NCBI GenBank assembly: GCA_027422505.1
Contig: JAPQWV010001423.1
Coordinates: 25,000 to 88,999 of the forward strand
Direction: 5' to 3'
From: Craterostigma plantagineum
Taxonomy: Eukaryota > Streptophyta > Magnoliopsida > Lamiales > Linderniaceae
DNA: 64,000 nt
Position numbers and translations under genes: made by a program. Below are positions 1 to 11,060 of the stretch, one piece after another; within the stretch, counting starts at the first letter, position 1; the number at the start of each line of letters is the position of its first letter. The notes under the pieces were generated by a model that did no database searches, had not been told where the DNA came from, and worked only from the letters and a program-made list of their open reading frames with translations.

Positions 1-640
1 TCTCTAATTTTTTTTCAGTCTTTTTTTTCATATTGAGGCGTTCTCCACTGCTTTCGGCGCTGTCTCGGAGTTGTCGGGTCATCTGACTCGCTTTTCGACT
101 TTGACATTCAACCTTCACTTCCGCTTAACTCGGGTTCAGATGATCTCTGGAGGCTTATTTAGGTCAGAGGGTTATGATATACGAGGTTTTTAAGAAATAA
201 AAAGGCTTAGGCACAAAGTGGTTAACTACGGTGATCAGTCGTGGTCGGAAACTTTGGCCGTGGACTTATTTCCTAATGCCTTCGTCATATTCATACAAAA
301 CATATTATAAGCAATTTCAATGCGTATCAAACAAGCAAGTTCTAGAGAGACGTCAATTATGCACTACTCACACAACCAAGAAAAATGAGCAAAAGCTCGT
401 CAGCTCAAACTCTCAGAACGGAACATGGGTTATGTGTGTGAATCTCTCAAAGTAGCACTATATCTATTCATGCTGAAAAGATTAAATCAATGATGCATGT
501 CATTATCGCTCACTAGACTCCCTAGTATCACTCCAACTTCGAGATGAACGCAAACAATCATGTCAGACTTCTATAGATTTAATAACCACATCACATCATA
601 AAAAATTTTCACGTAAATTTTCAATAAAATTCCCAACACA
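1..640 (-). other. Athila 3' noncoding region
   Basis: No gene-like reading frame is visible in either strand. On the element strand this is the stretch between the purine-rich tract at 641-659 and the missing 3' LTR. Long untranslated 3' regions are usual in Athila elements. It shows no similarity that I can see to the 5' LTR, so the LTR has not started by base 1. Confidence 0.5.
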
Positions 641-659
641 ATTTCCCCTCTCCACACTT
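641..659 (-). promoter_or_regulatory. Purine-rich tract downstream of the ORF-1-like gene
   Basis: On the minus strand this reads AAGTGTGGAGAGGGGAAAT, an almost pure purine run. Athila-class elements often carry an AAGTGTGGGG-type tract after their last gene. It is not followed by a sequence matching the 5' LTR start (TGATAACG), so it is an internal polypurine tract rather than the one priming the 3' LTR. Confidence 0.45.
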
Positions 660-948
660 AAGATTCACGTTGTCCGCAACGTGTAAAATAAATAACAGGA
701 AAGTAAAGAAGTTGAAAGAACGTGACTCCCCTGAAAAATTGGCGTGGTCCTGCCTCTAGCATTTGATGAATTTGAACATGCTTGTTGCACCGATTGTGAA
801 TAATTTGGGTTGTAGTGGCGTAAATTGTGACACGTTTCCTGAAACCACTGAAAAGAAAATTAAACGCACGATGGAAATAAGAAGTAAACAACAAAACGAG
901 TCATAAACATCAAATGTCTGATTGACTGGACCAAACACACAAAGTGTT

Positions 949-2297
949 TTACAAGAAATATCCCAACTGGAGTCGGAAACTAAGGTGGTGGTTGTGAGGG
1001 CTGCCGAGGGTGAAGGAACGCCAGTGACTCCTGTGATCGCCTGACCGCGTCGTCCATGGCTTTAAGGGCCTGCTCATAGCGCTGTTGCTCCTCGCGGTAG
1101 CGTCGGTGGGCTTCCTCGTTTCGACGCTCATACTCTTCCTGGCGCCGTCGTGTCTCCTCATCGCGTCGAATAGCCTCCTCATTGAAGCGTAGCATTTCCT
1201 GACGCAATGTGTGAATGTCTGCGGCTGACGCGTAATGACCGACCCCTGATGACTCGCCCTCGTGATAGCCGGAGGAATGGGAAGGTCCGGCAGTGTTTGA
1301 GTGAACCGGGACTGGTCCCATACCCTCGATTTCTAGTGGCTCGGGGAATTCTTCGCCCAGGTCTGTCTGCCCACGATAGACTCGTGCCAGACGTAAACCT
1401 TGTTTGAGCGGACCAATTCGGCGCTTTGATCAGCATCTTCATCTTCAGCATCATATCCTCATTCACCAGGTTTCGCCCACCCACTATCGTCATCTCTGGG
1501 GGATTTTCTGGCCACAGGTTAAGTCCCCTGACAACCTTCGTAACAAAAGGTCCAACTGCGAGCTTCCCGTGACTACGAACATCCGCCTGGGTGCCAAAGG
1601 CGTGGGCCATGGCCATCCCTAAGTGGACCCGTTGGCTGCGCTGCATCTTGGCTAAATAGAACAGATCCCGAAGGCCAATTACGCCGTGCGAATCGCCTCG
1701 TGGTGTGAGCGAGGTCGTCAATAAACGGTGAATATAGCGCAGGCCCGGACTCCGGAGCGAAGACGCCTTCGAGGTCTTCACACTAAAATCGGGTTCACCG
1801 GGCCTAGTGAGTTCAGCCCAACAGGCCTGGTGCACCATCGAACTCGCAAGATAATCCTTGTAATGCATATCGAGAAAAGGTCCTTGGTGCCCAAAAAATG
1901 GTACCGGTGCCCCAAGCGCTCGGCAGATGTCGTCTACGTTCACCGTGTGGTCCTCATTAATGCCCGAAACTTGACTCCGTTCATCCCGTATTCTTCGAGA
2001 GAGAAGGTGGAGAGGAACTCTAAGGTCAGCTCCAGCTCCTTGTAGCCGGCTCGTCGATGTGAAAGAATTGGAGCCATTCGCTGATGGACACATACTCGGC
2101 CACTTGCTGGTCTATGTGATATTTTCCAGCGTGGCGTGGTCAGTTTGGTCGGTTGGGATGAATTGCATGTCCTTTAGCCGGTTATAACGGGCCTGGTGCG
2201 TGTCATCGTCAAACTGCCCCATAGACTCTAGTAGTGACGTCGTGTGTTGGCCTCGACGTGGACGACTCGTTGATGCAGATGAGCGACTTCTACCCAT
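949..2297 (-). pseudogene. Athila ORF-1-like protein in env position, broken
   Basis: Three overlapping minus-strand pieces form one degraded gene: a start segment (2297-2112) with ARYNRLKDMQFIPT, a 304-codon middle segment (2093-1179) containing ALGAPVPFFGHQGPF and a long region typical of the Arabidopsis retrotransposon ORF-1 family, and a C-terminal segment (1321-980) that is a highly charged Glu/Arg/Gln-rich coiled coil. The family is found in Athila elements, where this position is sometimes called env-like; its function is unknown and I see no convincing signal peptide here. Frames change near 2110 and near 1320. It lies downstream of integrase after a spacer of about 1.9 kb. Family assignment is from remembered sequence character, not from a search. 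Confidence 0.65.
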
Positions 2298-3078
2298 AGT
2301 ATCTAGAAGTCCAAATGTTAGTTGGCGAGAAAAAGATAATCAACACAGCTCGACTCGACCAACGTAGCGACAAAATTCACAATTCTAAAGCAAGAACATA
2401 TGAACATTCAAAGCGGCATTTTGTCGAACACATAATAGACGAACTAAAATACTCTTTGAAAACGCAATAATCGATCAACCAAGCACATACTTCGATTCAA
2501 ACAATGAAACGATGCTAATGAAATCACTAAAGCAACCAATTTCGTCAACAATTTTCGAAAATCCCCAAATTATTCAATTAGGGTTTATGGTCCCAAATTG
2601 AAAATTGACGGACGAATTGAACAAATTGAGCAAACCCATCGTGTTTAAAGCAAGAATCTAGTCGTAAAAGATCAAAACAACACCACATTGGCGTAAATTT
2701 GAAAAGCCCCAAATTTTAAATTAGGGTTCCTCACCCAAAATCGAAATTAACGCACGAAAACTAAAAATCCGTCAAGCCAACAAGTTTATAGCACGAATTT
2801 AGTAATGAGAGAGCAATGTAAACACGAAAATCGATCAAAACCTCGAAAAAATAACCGTATTCGCAAAATGTAAATTTGGAGATAAAAGATTGTACCTCGT
2901 CGATTTGCGTTGAATTAGATGCGAAATGATTTGTGCGGGGTTCGCCGGAAGTTCGAGCGGCTGAAATGGCCGGAGATGTGGTGATTTTGGAGTGAAAGAG
3001 ATGATCGTGCGTTGATTTTGAAGTGAAGAAGATGAATAGTGTTGAAATGAAGTTATAAAAGGGTAAAATTCGTTACAT
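2298..3078 (-). other. Untranslated spacer upstream of the ORF-1-like gene
   Basis: AT-rich Athila internal sequence with no coding potential that I trust. Two similar stretches (around 2575-2640 and 2695-2760) both contain a TTAGGGTT-type block followed by AAAATTGA and ACGMACGAA-like words, which looks like an old local duplication. Confidence 0.4.
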
Positions 3079-3322
3079 TCACGGCCGTGAATTACAATAC
3101 CCAAACCGTGAAGACGAACAGCGTGCTTCTTTCAGCATAGTCACGGCCGTGACTGCTGGAGTCATTGGCCGTGTTTCGGGCAGTGAGTTAACCCCGTTTA
3201 CGTCACGGCCGTGACTCTCGTGACACGGGCCGTGACAACCCTACGTTTTTATGTTTTTAATTCTTTTTTATATATATTTTTATTTATTATTTATATATTT
3301 TTTTTAGGAGTCACGGCCGTGA
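3079..3322. repeat. Internal array of palindrome TCACGGCCGTGA (4 copies)
   Basis: Perfect 12-bp palindromes TCACGGCCGTGA start at 3079, 3141, 3203 and 3311, with spacings of 62, 62 and 108 bases. Partial copies of the type GGCCGTG lie between them. The identical palindrome forms an eight-copy array in the 5' LTR of the same element with 62-74 base spacing. In element orientation this internal array lies about 0.8-1.0 kb upstream of the ORF-1-like gene. A role as a duplicated promoter or enhancer block is inference. Confidence 0.85.
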
Positions 3323-4202
3323 GTGCCTAAGCAAAAAGGCCGTGAGGAGCGGCAGTGCGTTGTTTGTTTTAATTTTTTTAATTTATTTTTTTGTTTGGCC
3401 GTGACTTATTTTTTTAATTTTTTTAATTTATTTTTTTGTTTGTTTTTTTAAAGTATTATAATTATTATTATTTAATATATATTTTAACTATGATTGACAC
3501 GCAATCAACGAATTTTTCGAGAACGATTTGCGCGAGGAAAAATCTGATAATCGATACGAGAAATATCACTTTCTCACGCGGCGTCAAATCTTCCAAGTCA
3601 AAAATTCATCTGTATCATTTAATGGATTTACCGGGTATGATAATGATAATTTGTAACTTTCATGCCTATAGACATTGGTAGAATAACACAATATCATCAT
3701 CTACCATAAATCCCACGTCTTCAACAATCTTATTTTCGATATTCAGAGTTATCTAGGCACTATGAATTGGGGACAGCAGCAAGGTCGTGAGAATGAGAGT
3801 GAGGAATATGCAAGGATTCGTCGTAATTTAGATATGGTATCACTCTACCTTGCTCTTCTTTTGGGCTTGTTTGGAGTTTTACTTGCTTTCGTGTGTTGGG
3901 TTATCACAAGGTGCACTTGTGTGTAACCCGCCCTTATGAAGCAAAATAAATTATTGTTCTGTCTTTGTGTTATTCGCAGTTTTAATTTGCTTTTGTGTTG
4001 GACCTTCACACGTTGTAATGGTGTTGTAACCATCTCTTATGAAGTAAAACTATCGTTCCTATCTCGTCTCTAGACTCTGCGTTGTAACCATCTCAATATT
4101 CGAAATAAATTTATTATAATTTAAAATTTTAATGTTTTTATTATTATTATTGTTTTATTTAATTTAATATATAGTTTTAAATATTAAATTCTTTTTGTTT
4201 TT
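3323..4202. other. Low-complexity spacer between Athila pol and ORF-1-like gene
   Basis: 3323-3480 is a T-rich low-complexity run with repeated TTTTTAATTT blocks. Between about 3918 and 4110 three degenerate plus-strand blocks share GTAACC followed by ATGAAG or a similar word and a short A-rich tail, near 3923, 4027 and 4083. The interval also holds the small plus-strand reading frame listed separately. Nothing on the element strand looks coding. Confidence 0.45.
3762..3926 (+). CDS. Possible small membrane protein, antisense to Athila
   Basis: An ATG frame of 54 codons runs antisense to the element. Residues 1-24 are polar and charged (MNWGQQQGRENESEEYARIR at the start), and residues 25-48 form one strongly hydrophobic stretch (core SLYLALLLGLFGVLLAFVCW) suitable for a single transmembrane helix, followed by a short basic/cysteine tail. 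The charged N-terminus plus hydrophobic segment looks more protein-like than a random frame, but the frame is short enough to arise by chance in 64 kb. I recognise no family. Some Tat-lineage gypsy elements carry antisense frames in this interval, but those are much longer and different. Listed because it is the only plausible frame in the spacer. Confidence 0.2.
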   Translation: MNWGQQQGRENESEEYARIRRNLDMVSLYLALLLGLFGVLLAFVCWVITRCTCV

Positions 4203-5485
4203 TTAATGCCTAAAACATAAATAGAAATACCTGGGTTGCCTCCCAAGAAGCGCTTCTTTAACGTCGTGAGCCGGACGTACCTTTTTCGTTCTACGGTAGC
4301 TTGAAATCGAGGTACATGACCTCCTTTGTGCCATGTCTTCTCCTCCACCGTAATAATGCTTTAGTCGATGGCCGTTAACCTTGATATTTCCCTGCTCAAC
4401 ATTTGAAATTTCGACAGATAGGGAAAAACGCGAGTAACTGTAAAAGGTCCAGACCAACGGATCTTAGCTTTCCAGGAAAAAGCCTAAGACGAGAATTGAA
4501 AAGGAGGACTTGATCCCCCTCTTGAAATTCTCTATGTTGCTTGATCTTCTTATCGTGATACGCTTTGAGCTTTCCTTATACATTTTTGCATTGTAATATG
4601 CCGACAAACGCCATTCATCAACCTCATTTATCTGGAGCTTACGTTTTTCACGGCTTGCACCAAATCGAGGTTTAAAGACTTTATCGCCCAGTAGGCTTTA
4701 TGTTCTAGTTCAACAGGAAGGTGACATGCCTTTCCGTAAACTAGTCGATATGGGGTAGTGCCTATTGGCGTCTTATATGCAGTCCTATAGGCCCAAAGTG
4801 CGTCGTTAAGCTTATTCGCCCATTGCCGTCGATTCCCATCTATGGTTTTCTCTAAAATGCACTTCAACTCACGGTTCACTACTTCTACTTGATCACTAGC
4901 TTGGGGGTGTTATGGGGTGGATAGGCTGTGTCTAACACCGTAACGTTCTAACGTGCGTGCAAACTGGGTGTTACAGAAATGTGTATCCCTATCACTAATA
5001 ATGCACCTAGGCGCCCCAAAATGTGAAAACAATGCTCGAAGAAATCTAACGACTACCCTAGCGTCGTTCGTGGGTAAGGCTTGCGCCTCGGCCCATTTAG
5101 ACACATAATCGACCGCAACTAGGATGTACTTATTATTGTACGAGCTAGGGAATGGTCCCATAAAATCTATACCCCAAACGTCGAAAATTTCACAAACTAG
5201 GATGAAGTTCTGGGGCATTTCGTCGCGTTTCGAGAGATCACCTGCGCGCTGACACTGATCACAAGTGTCAACGTACCTTTGGGCGTCCTTGAATATCGTG
5301 GGCCAGTAGAATCCGCTTTCCAACACCTTCGGTGAGGTTCTATTGGCTGCGTAGTGCCCTTCGGTCGGTCCATTGTGGCAGTGCCTCAGGATCTGTGTCG
5401 TCTCTGGAGCGACAACGCATCGTCGTATCACCTGGTCTGCACATCGCCTGAAAAGATATGGGTCTTCCCACAAGTAGTACCTCAA
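4203..5485 (-). pseudogene. Athila integrase, broken
   Basis: The minus-strand frame 5485-4910 holds the zinc-binding HHCC domain (H-x-H around [14 protein letters not shown], then CDQC) and the integrase core with D in WGIDFMGPF and D in IISDRDTHF. An in-frame TAA at about 4909 replaces the tyrosine expected in STPYHPQ. The same frame resumes at 4879 with NRELKCIL, so the expected third catalytic residue (Glu of QVEVVNRE) follows the stop. The frame shifts again near 4640. The C-terminal part (4457-4203) shows ISNVEQGNIKVNGHRLKHYY and then ALLGRQPRYF, the usual end of this polyprotein. It inserts element cDNA in active relatives; this copy cannot be made whole as written. Confidence 0.85.
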
Positions 5486-5937
5486 ATCAGAAAAGATTTT
5501 CTTCTTTTGCTAACTGGTGTACTCCTTTGGTAGGACCCTCGCAACAAGATATTAGCTAAATCTGCAAACCAGGGAGTGTCGTCACTTACCACCTGTATCG
5601 AGTAAAGATGCTCGTCTGGAAACCTATCTTGTATCGGCCTTCCGTCCTTGTGGTATATTTCGGACTCGTCCAGTCGAGAGAGGTGATCCGCCGCTAGGTT
5701 CTCCGCACCCTTGTTGTCCCGAATCTCAATATCAAACTCTTGCAGTAGTAGGATCCATCTGATTAGCCGTGGCTTGACATCGGGCTTTGCTAACAAGTAC
5801 TTAAGAGCAGAATGGTCAGTAAAAACGATAACTTTGGATAGGATAAGATATGACCTGAACTTGTCGAAAGCAAACACGACGGCCAACAGCTCATTTTCGG
5901 TGGTCGTGTAATTGGCCTGGGCTGCGCTTACTCGCAT
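5482..5937 (-). pseudogene. Athila RNase H segment
   Basis: This 151-codon frame continues the polyprotein after RT in a different frame. It contains [20 protein letters not shown], the region with the family's catalytic Glu, then [12 protein letters not shown] and AADHLSRL at the connection to integrase. The preceding DAS-type catalytic Asp lies in the interval 5938-6012, where the frame is lost. RNase H removes the RNA template during reverse transcription. Its end overlaps the integrase frame by a few bases. Confidence 0.85.
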
Positions 5938-6012
5938 AGTAGATCGGCCTGAAATGGTTGTCCTTACATTGCCCTAACACGGCCCCAACTGCATAGTCAC
6001 TAGCATCGCACA

Positions 6013-7182
6013 TTAGTTCAAAGGGCAGCCCCCAGTCGGGGGCGACCATATAGGTGCTGCGATAAGTCGTTCCTTAAGTAAATTGAAAGCATGCAAGCAC
6101 TCGTCATTAAAATCAAATGGAGCATCTTTTTCTAGCAACCTAGACATGGGTCTTGCTATCTTAGAAAAATCTTTAATAAACCTACGATACAACCCCGTAT
6201 GTCCTAGAAAGCTTCTAATCGACTTCACGTTCGAGGGAACAGGCAATTTTTCTATTGTCTCTAACTTACCTCGGTCCACTTCGATGCCTTTAGAGGAGAT
6301 CTTGTGACCGAGAACTATACCCTCTCGAACCATGAAGTGGCACTTTTCCCAATTAAGTGCCAAGTTTGTCTCCTCGCATCGTGCGAGTACGAGTTTCAGA
6401 TTCGATAAACATACATCGAATGACGACCCGCAAACAGAAAAATCGTCCATAAATACCTCCATTACCTCACCTACCAGTTCGTCGAATATGGCCATCATGC
6501 ATCGCTGAAAGGTGGCTGGGGCATTGCAGAGGCCGAACGGCATCCTTCGGTACGCGAACGTCCCGAACGGGCAAGTGAACGTGGTCTTTTCCTGGTCCTC
6601 GGGTGCTATGGGGATCTGTAGATAACCTGACAAACCATCTGGGAAACAGTAAAATGAGTGACCGGCTAACTTTTCTAATATCTGATCAATAAATGGTAAA
6701 GGAAAGTGATCCTTTCTCGTCGCATCATTCAACTTCCTATAGTCGTTGCAGACGCGCCACCCAGTCACTGTCCTCATCGGAATCAATTCGTTCTTGTCGT
6801 TGGTGACGACCGTCATGCCTCCCTTCTTTGGGACTACTTGGATCGGGCTGACCCACGCGCTGTCTGAAATGGGATAGATCATCCCTGCGTCTAGCAGTTT
6901 GATCACTTCCTTCTTTACCACGTCCTTCATATTGGGGTTGAGCCGCCTTTGGCGTTGAGCGACCGGCTTGAAATCATCCTCCATGAGGATCTTATGCGTG
7001 CAGTAGCTCGGGCTGATACCTCTTATGTCGGATATGTTCCACGCCAAGGCCTTTTTGTGCGCTTTCAACACATCCAAGAGCTGGCCCTTCCGTCCGTCGT
7101 CTAGGCTCGACGAGATGATGACTGGTAGCCCTCCATTGCTGCTAAGGAACGCGTACTCGAGGTGGTCGTGCAGCGGCTTCAA
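6013..7182 (-). CDS. Athila reverse transcriptase (open frame, 389 codons)
   Basis: Best preserved part of the Athila pol. The frame shows the RT order: WVSPIQVVPKKGG, VCNDYRKLNDATRKDHFPLPF, PFGTFAYRRMPFGLCNAPATFQ, and the catalytic box FMDDFSVCG at roughly residues 242-250, which is the FMDDFSV form typical of Athila. GHTGLYRRFIKDFSKIA marks the thumb and connection. YCFPDGLSGYLQI has Pro where relatives have Leu, a probable point mutation near the first catalytic Asp, which is kept. The ATG at 7182 is internal to the polyprotein and not a true start. Upstream protease is in another frame and the RNase H that follows is also shifted. Confidence 0.92.
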   Translation of the reverse strand: MKPLHDHLEYAFLSSNGGLPVIISSSLDDGRKGQLLDVLKAHKKALAWNISDIRGISPSYCTHKILMEDDFKPVAQRQRRLNPNMKDVVKKEVIKLLDAGMIYPISDSAWVSPIQVVPKKGGMTVVTNDKNELIPMRTVTGWRVCNDYRKLNDATRKDHFPLPFIDQILEKLAGHSFYCFPDGLSGYLQIPIAPEDQEKTTFTCPFGTFAYRRMPFGLCNAPATFQRCMMAIFDELVGEVMEVFMDDFSVCGSSFDVCLSNLKLVLARCEETNLALNWEKCHFMVREGIVLGHKISSKGIEVDRGKLETIEKLPVPSNVKSIRSFLGHTGLYRRFIKDFSKIARPMSRLLEKDAPFDFNDECLHAFNLLKERLIAAPIWSPPTGGCPLN

Positions 7183-7184
7183 CT

Positions 7185-7760
7185 CTAGGACGGTGGCTCC
7201 TCGACCGAGCTCTTTTCTTTGTCCTCTTCGCTACTCTCGTCGATGGCTATGATAGGCTCGTCGACCTCCTCCCCACACTCGTCGATTGCTATAAGTGTAT
7301 GCATGTCCTGCTCGCCGACCTGTGACAGACCTTGCACGGAAAAGAGAAAATCGTGCTCAAACACGTCTAAAAAATAGCATTTATCGTCTTGCTCATTACT
7401 CTTTTTCATCGAATCCGCCATACTAAATGTAACCTTTTCTCCATCTACTGTCAACGTCAATGTACCATTCCTAACGTCTATCATGATTTCTCCTGTGGCT
7501 AAGAACGGTCTGCCTAATATCAACGGGACATTATCATCCTCCTCCATGTCTAAAATAACGAAATCAGCAGGAATTACGAACTTATCCACTTTAACTAGAA
7601 CGTCCTCGATAACACCTCGAGGATACTTCAACGATCTATCGGCTAACTGCAAGCTCATCCTAGTGGGTCGTGGCTCACCTAATCCTAAGCGTTTAAACAT
7701 TGAATATGGCATTAAATTAATGCTACCTAGTCAGCTAACGCACGCTCAACAACTAAGTCT
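7185..7760 (-). pseudogene. Athila aspartic protease, active site destroyed
   Basis: The C-terminal two thirds is recognisable: MPYSMFKRLGLGEPRPT, then PADFVILDMEEDDNVPLILGRPFLATG, ending in an acidic linker before RT. The N-terminal active-site segment, usually D-L-G-A-S before NLMP in this lineage, lies at about 7715-7745. There the sequence reads Asp then TAG, with a second stop before the frame recovers, consistent with small indels and substitutions. Retroviral-type protease cleaves the polyprotein; this copy cannot. Confidence 0.8.
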
Positions 7761-9829
7761 CATATAAGACAGGGAATAGTAAAACTCCCTGGGTCCTTAA
7801 GCTTCTTAGGGATCTTGCTTTGGAGTATCGTCGAGCACTCTCCTGGCAGACATACGGTGGAGACGTGTTCGAGCTGCCTTCTATTCCTCAGCATGTCCTT
7901 CAAGAACTTGGCGAAGCTGGGCATCTGCGTAATAGCTTCAACAAAAGGTAGGTTAATATGCAATTCCTTACACATACTCATAAATTTACCAAATTGTGCC
8001 TCGTCTTTGTCCTTCTTTAGTCGGGCCGAGTAAGGAATTTTTGGCTGGTATGGCTTCACCGGTGGCCGCTCGATCTCCTTCGCCTTTTCTTTCCCAGGCT
8101 CGACCTTCTCCTTATCATCTTCGGTCTTTTCGATATCATCGCCTCTGATCTCCTCCACTTCGGGCTCATCGTGGCTCTCGAAGTTGGCGTTCTCCTTGGC
8201 CTTCTTCTTGGCGGGCACTTCTTGCAGTTCTCGCCCGTTCCTCAGCGTCACCGCCTTACAATACTCCTTTGGGTTCGGCTCGGTGTAGCTTGGGAGCGAT
8301 CCCTGAATACGCCCCGACAACTGCTTCGCCATCTAGCCCATCTGTTGCTCCAGCTTCTTGAGCGAGGCGTCCATGTTCTGCGCACGCAAGTCGTTCGCCT
8401 CCATGTACTCCTCCATCTTCGTAATTCGGCTTTCATGGGCTGGCGTGGTGCTGCTGAAATTCATGATGAGCGTCTTCATCATGTCCTTCATCTCCCTCAT
8501 GTCATCGGATCCTCCTGCGGGTGCGTTCTGGTACTGTCGTGGCGGCCCGTTGCGGAAACCGGACGGTCTAGGCTGAAATCCAGGCGGCCCTTGCCCCTGG
8601 TGATTCTGATTCCCGTACGCCAGATTGGGGTGCGCTCGGGGTTGGAAGCTTCGCTGGCCACCTTGGTAATTGCCCATATAGTCTACGTGCTCCAGGGATT
8701 GCCCAAGTTGGCATTCCGATGTCTCATGGGCTGCGCCACAGATCTCGCACTATGGTGTATACGGCTTCTGATGTGATGGACTTGTCATCACGGCATGTAC
8801 GAGCTGTGTTTGCCCGGCCTTTGGAAGTAGTGTGTTGATTACCGTCTGGAGCTGAGAATTGGTAGTTGCAATTTGTTGTTGCAGCGCCTCGAACCTGGCA
8901 TTTGTAGCGGTCTCCTCGCTCACCCCAAACACTCCTGGAGTCTTTATCCTCGTATTTCCTCTCATGAAGCTATTCCTTGAGTAGTCTTCGATTAGATTCC
9001 AGGCGTCTGTGGCATTGAGCTTCACGAGCCCTCCTCCCGCGGCTCCGTCTAGCATATGGACGGCTTGATCATTGAGGCCCTCGTGAAATCAATTGATCAT
9101 GGCAGCCTTCGACATCCCGTGTTGTGGGCATTTCTTCAACAGTGACTTGTACCTCTCCCACATCTCGTAAAGATTCTCTGAATCCTTCTGGTGAAACAGG
9201 GAGATCTCCGTCTTCAATCTTAGTATCTTTGACAATGGGAAGTAATGGCCGATGAATGCTGCTCGCAGCTCTTCCACGTAGTGATTGATCTGGGCCGTAG
9301 CATCTCCAACCAATCCTTCGCCCTGTATTTGAGTGAGAATGGGAACAACATCAGCTTGATAGCATCCCCATTAATCTTGATGTGTCTGTTACTTTCAGGA
9401 AAGCCTTCAGGTGCGAGTATGGATCATCCTCAGGGTTCTCCTCAAATTGGGCCGTCTGAAAGATCATCTGAAGCCAAGCATGCTTCAACTCGAAATTATT
9501 GTTTTCGATAGGTGGAATAACGATTGCCGATTCAGTTCCTCCGAGGGAGGCTCTCTTGAGTAGGTCTTGTAGAGATTGTTCCTCTTCTTGGTCTGGTGGA
9601 CCGGTACTCTGCGTTCAGCCATCTCGACTTCTGTCTCTCGATTGTCTTTGGACGTCTCTGTTCGAGAATTGTCTGCCGACTCCTGAGAGTTGTCCTCCGA
9701 GTAGCTAACCAGTGCTTCCTGAAAATTACTAGCCGTGCCTTCTGAATTGTATCTGAGCTGCCTTCGTAACTTTCGCTCGAAATCTGGATCTCCTTCAACA
9801 ATGGGACCTGATGGGTGGCTTCGGGTCAT
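7760..9829 (-). pseudogene. Athila gag, several in-frame stops
   Basis: The N-terminal piece (9829-9485) begins MTRSHPSGP. The capsid-like core resumes at 9313 with LYEMWERYKSLLKKCPQHGM, typical retrotransposon gag. From 9313 to 7760 one frame is held but interrupted by TGA near 9088, TAG near 8750 and TAG near 8334. The zinc knuckle CEICGAAHETSEC follows the 8750 stop directly, and QMG-stop-MAKQLS occupies the place of the usual QIGQLA-type motif. The frame continues through a Lys/Glu-rich linker into the protease at IPCLI. The region 9485-9313 is frameshifted. Gag forms the particle that packages element RNA. Confidence 0.85.
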
Positions 9830-10014
9830 GCACTGTCAAACCGTACCTTCAATGAGTGAAAGCGAAATTTAGCGAAGAACTAGATAAATACGTCGAAAAG
9901 GTAACGAGACTAATAATGATGTAGGAAACAAATAACGCAATTAAAGACAAACTGAGAAAATGTAAAATAAGATGGCTAAATTACCGAACTACGGTGTTCC
10001 TAATATCAATCTAT

Positions 10015-10032
10015 TCCCCGGCAACGGCGCCA
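10015..10032 (-). promoter_or_regulatory. Athila primer binding site (tRNA-Asp)
   Basis: The minus strand reads TGGCGCCGTTGCCGGGGA, complementary to the 3' end of plant tRNA-Asp, the primer used by Athila elements. It lies six bases inside the LTR end at 10039. This fixes the LTR boundary and element orientation. Confidence 0.93.
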
Positions 10033-10460
10033 AAAACTTGATCGCGTGCGTGTAAGTAATATATGAAATAAAGGTTCGTGCGAGTACGTCAAGTAATAAT
10101 TAAAACGAATATATTATAACTAGAATCACGCGCGATAGGCAGTGTACCTATCGTTGTAATATAGCTATAGTGAATATCTGAGTATCGATCATGATGAATA
10201 AATTGATTACTAGTATTGACCTATCGACTCGATATCTAGCCTATGTAAATAACGGGATTGATTTATACTATGAACTAATTTTAATAAAGCAACTTAAAGG
10301 ATTGGAAAACAAGGAGACACAACTAGAAATAATAAGAGTATTAAGATAACAAACATGTGTTCGGAATTCGAATCCCGAAGGGTATTGTCGGCTAAGGCTA
10401 CGGAATATCGCTCCTAAGTGATTATCGACTAAATCGCAGTAATTTTCTACCCACTCACGA

Positions 10461-10600
10461 ATTTGCTGTCGCCCTAAACGTTCATGGGAATCTAAGTTTA
10501 GCGATTACTAGACGGCGGGGATCGAGTATTTGCTGTCGCCCTATACTCGAATCCTAACGTCTACAAACGGCCTAATCGTTATTTAGCTGTCGCCCTAAAC
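10461..10600. repeat. Three direct repeats in the Athila LTR
   Basis: The block TTTGCTGTCGCCCTAAAC recurs with small changes at 10462-10479, about 10528-10545 (ending CTATAC) and about 10582-10600 (TTTAGCTGTCGCCCTAAAC). Spacing is roughly 55-65 bases. In element orientation this is the 3' half of the LTR. Confidence 0.8.
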
Positions 10601-11060
10601 GATATACCACAGATTCATATCAACACATAGACATATTGATACAAAGAAACATGTTTATAGAACAATAAATAGCCAGATTACAAGTGTTCACGATTATCCA
10701 ACGACTTAACTACGACATAACCCAACGTTCATCTATCCCCGAACACACAAGAGATTTAGCTACTCATATTAAGCAGAACAACAACGAGATTCGAATAAAA
10801 TGAGGATAGAGAACTCATAGAAACTTCCCTAAGAAGTGAGTATGGCGTTTATGAGGTGGAGCTCTCGTTCCTCGATCGACCGAGCGTGGCTACGTTGTTT
10901 GATCATCCTTTTATCGTCTCCGAATCCAGGAGCAGCTTCTAGGGTTCTTCTTCCTCTTCTTTTCTCTTAGTTTTAAGCTCTATCTAGTTGTTTTCGAGTT
11001 CTGAGAAGAACTCCATTTTTATGCTTCGAAAATGGGCCTTAACACTGAATTTTGGCGCGT

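Noticed and set aside
641..659. Polypurine tract starting the Athila 3' LTR
   Set aside because: The sequence after it (TGTGTTGGG on the minus strand) does not match the 5' LTR start TGATAACG, so it is internal.
1728..2045. Open 105-codon plus-strand frame
   Set aside because: It is antisense to the Athila ORF-1-like gene and has no domain character.
8171..8776. Open 201-codon plus-strand frame
   Set aside because: It is antisense to the conserved Athila gag, whose zinc knuckle and linker explain the bases; composition is that of a shadow frame.
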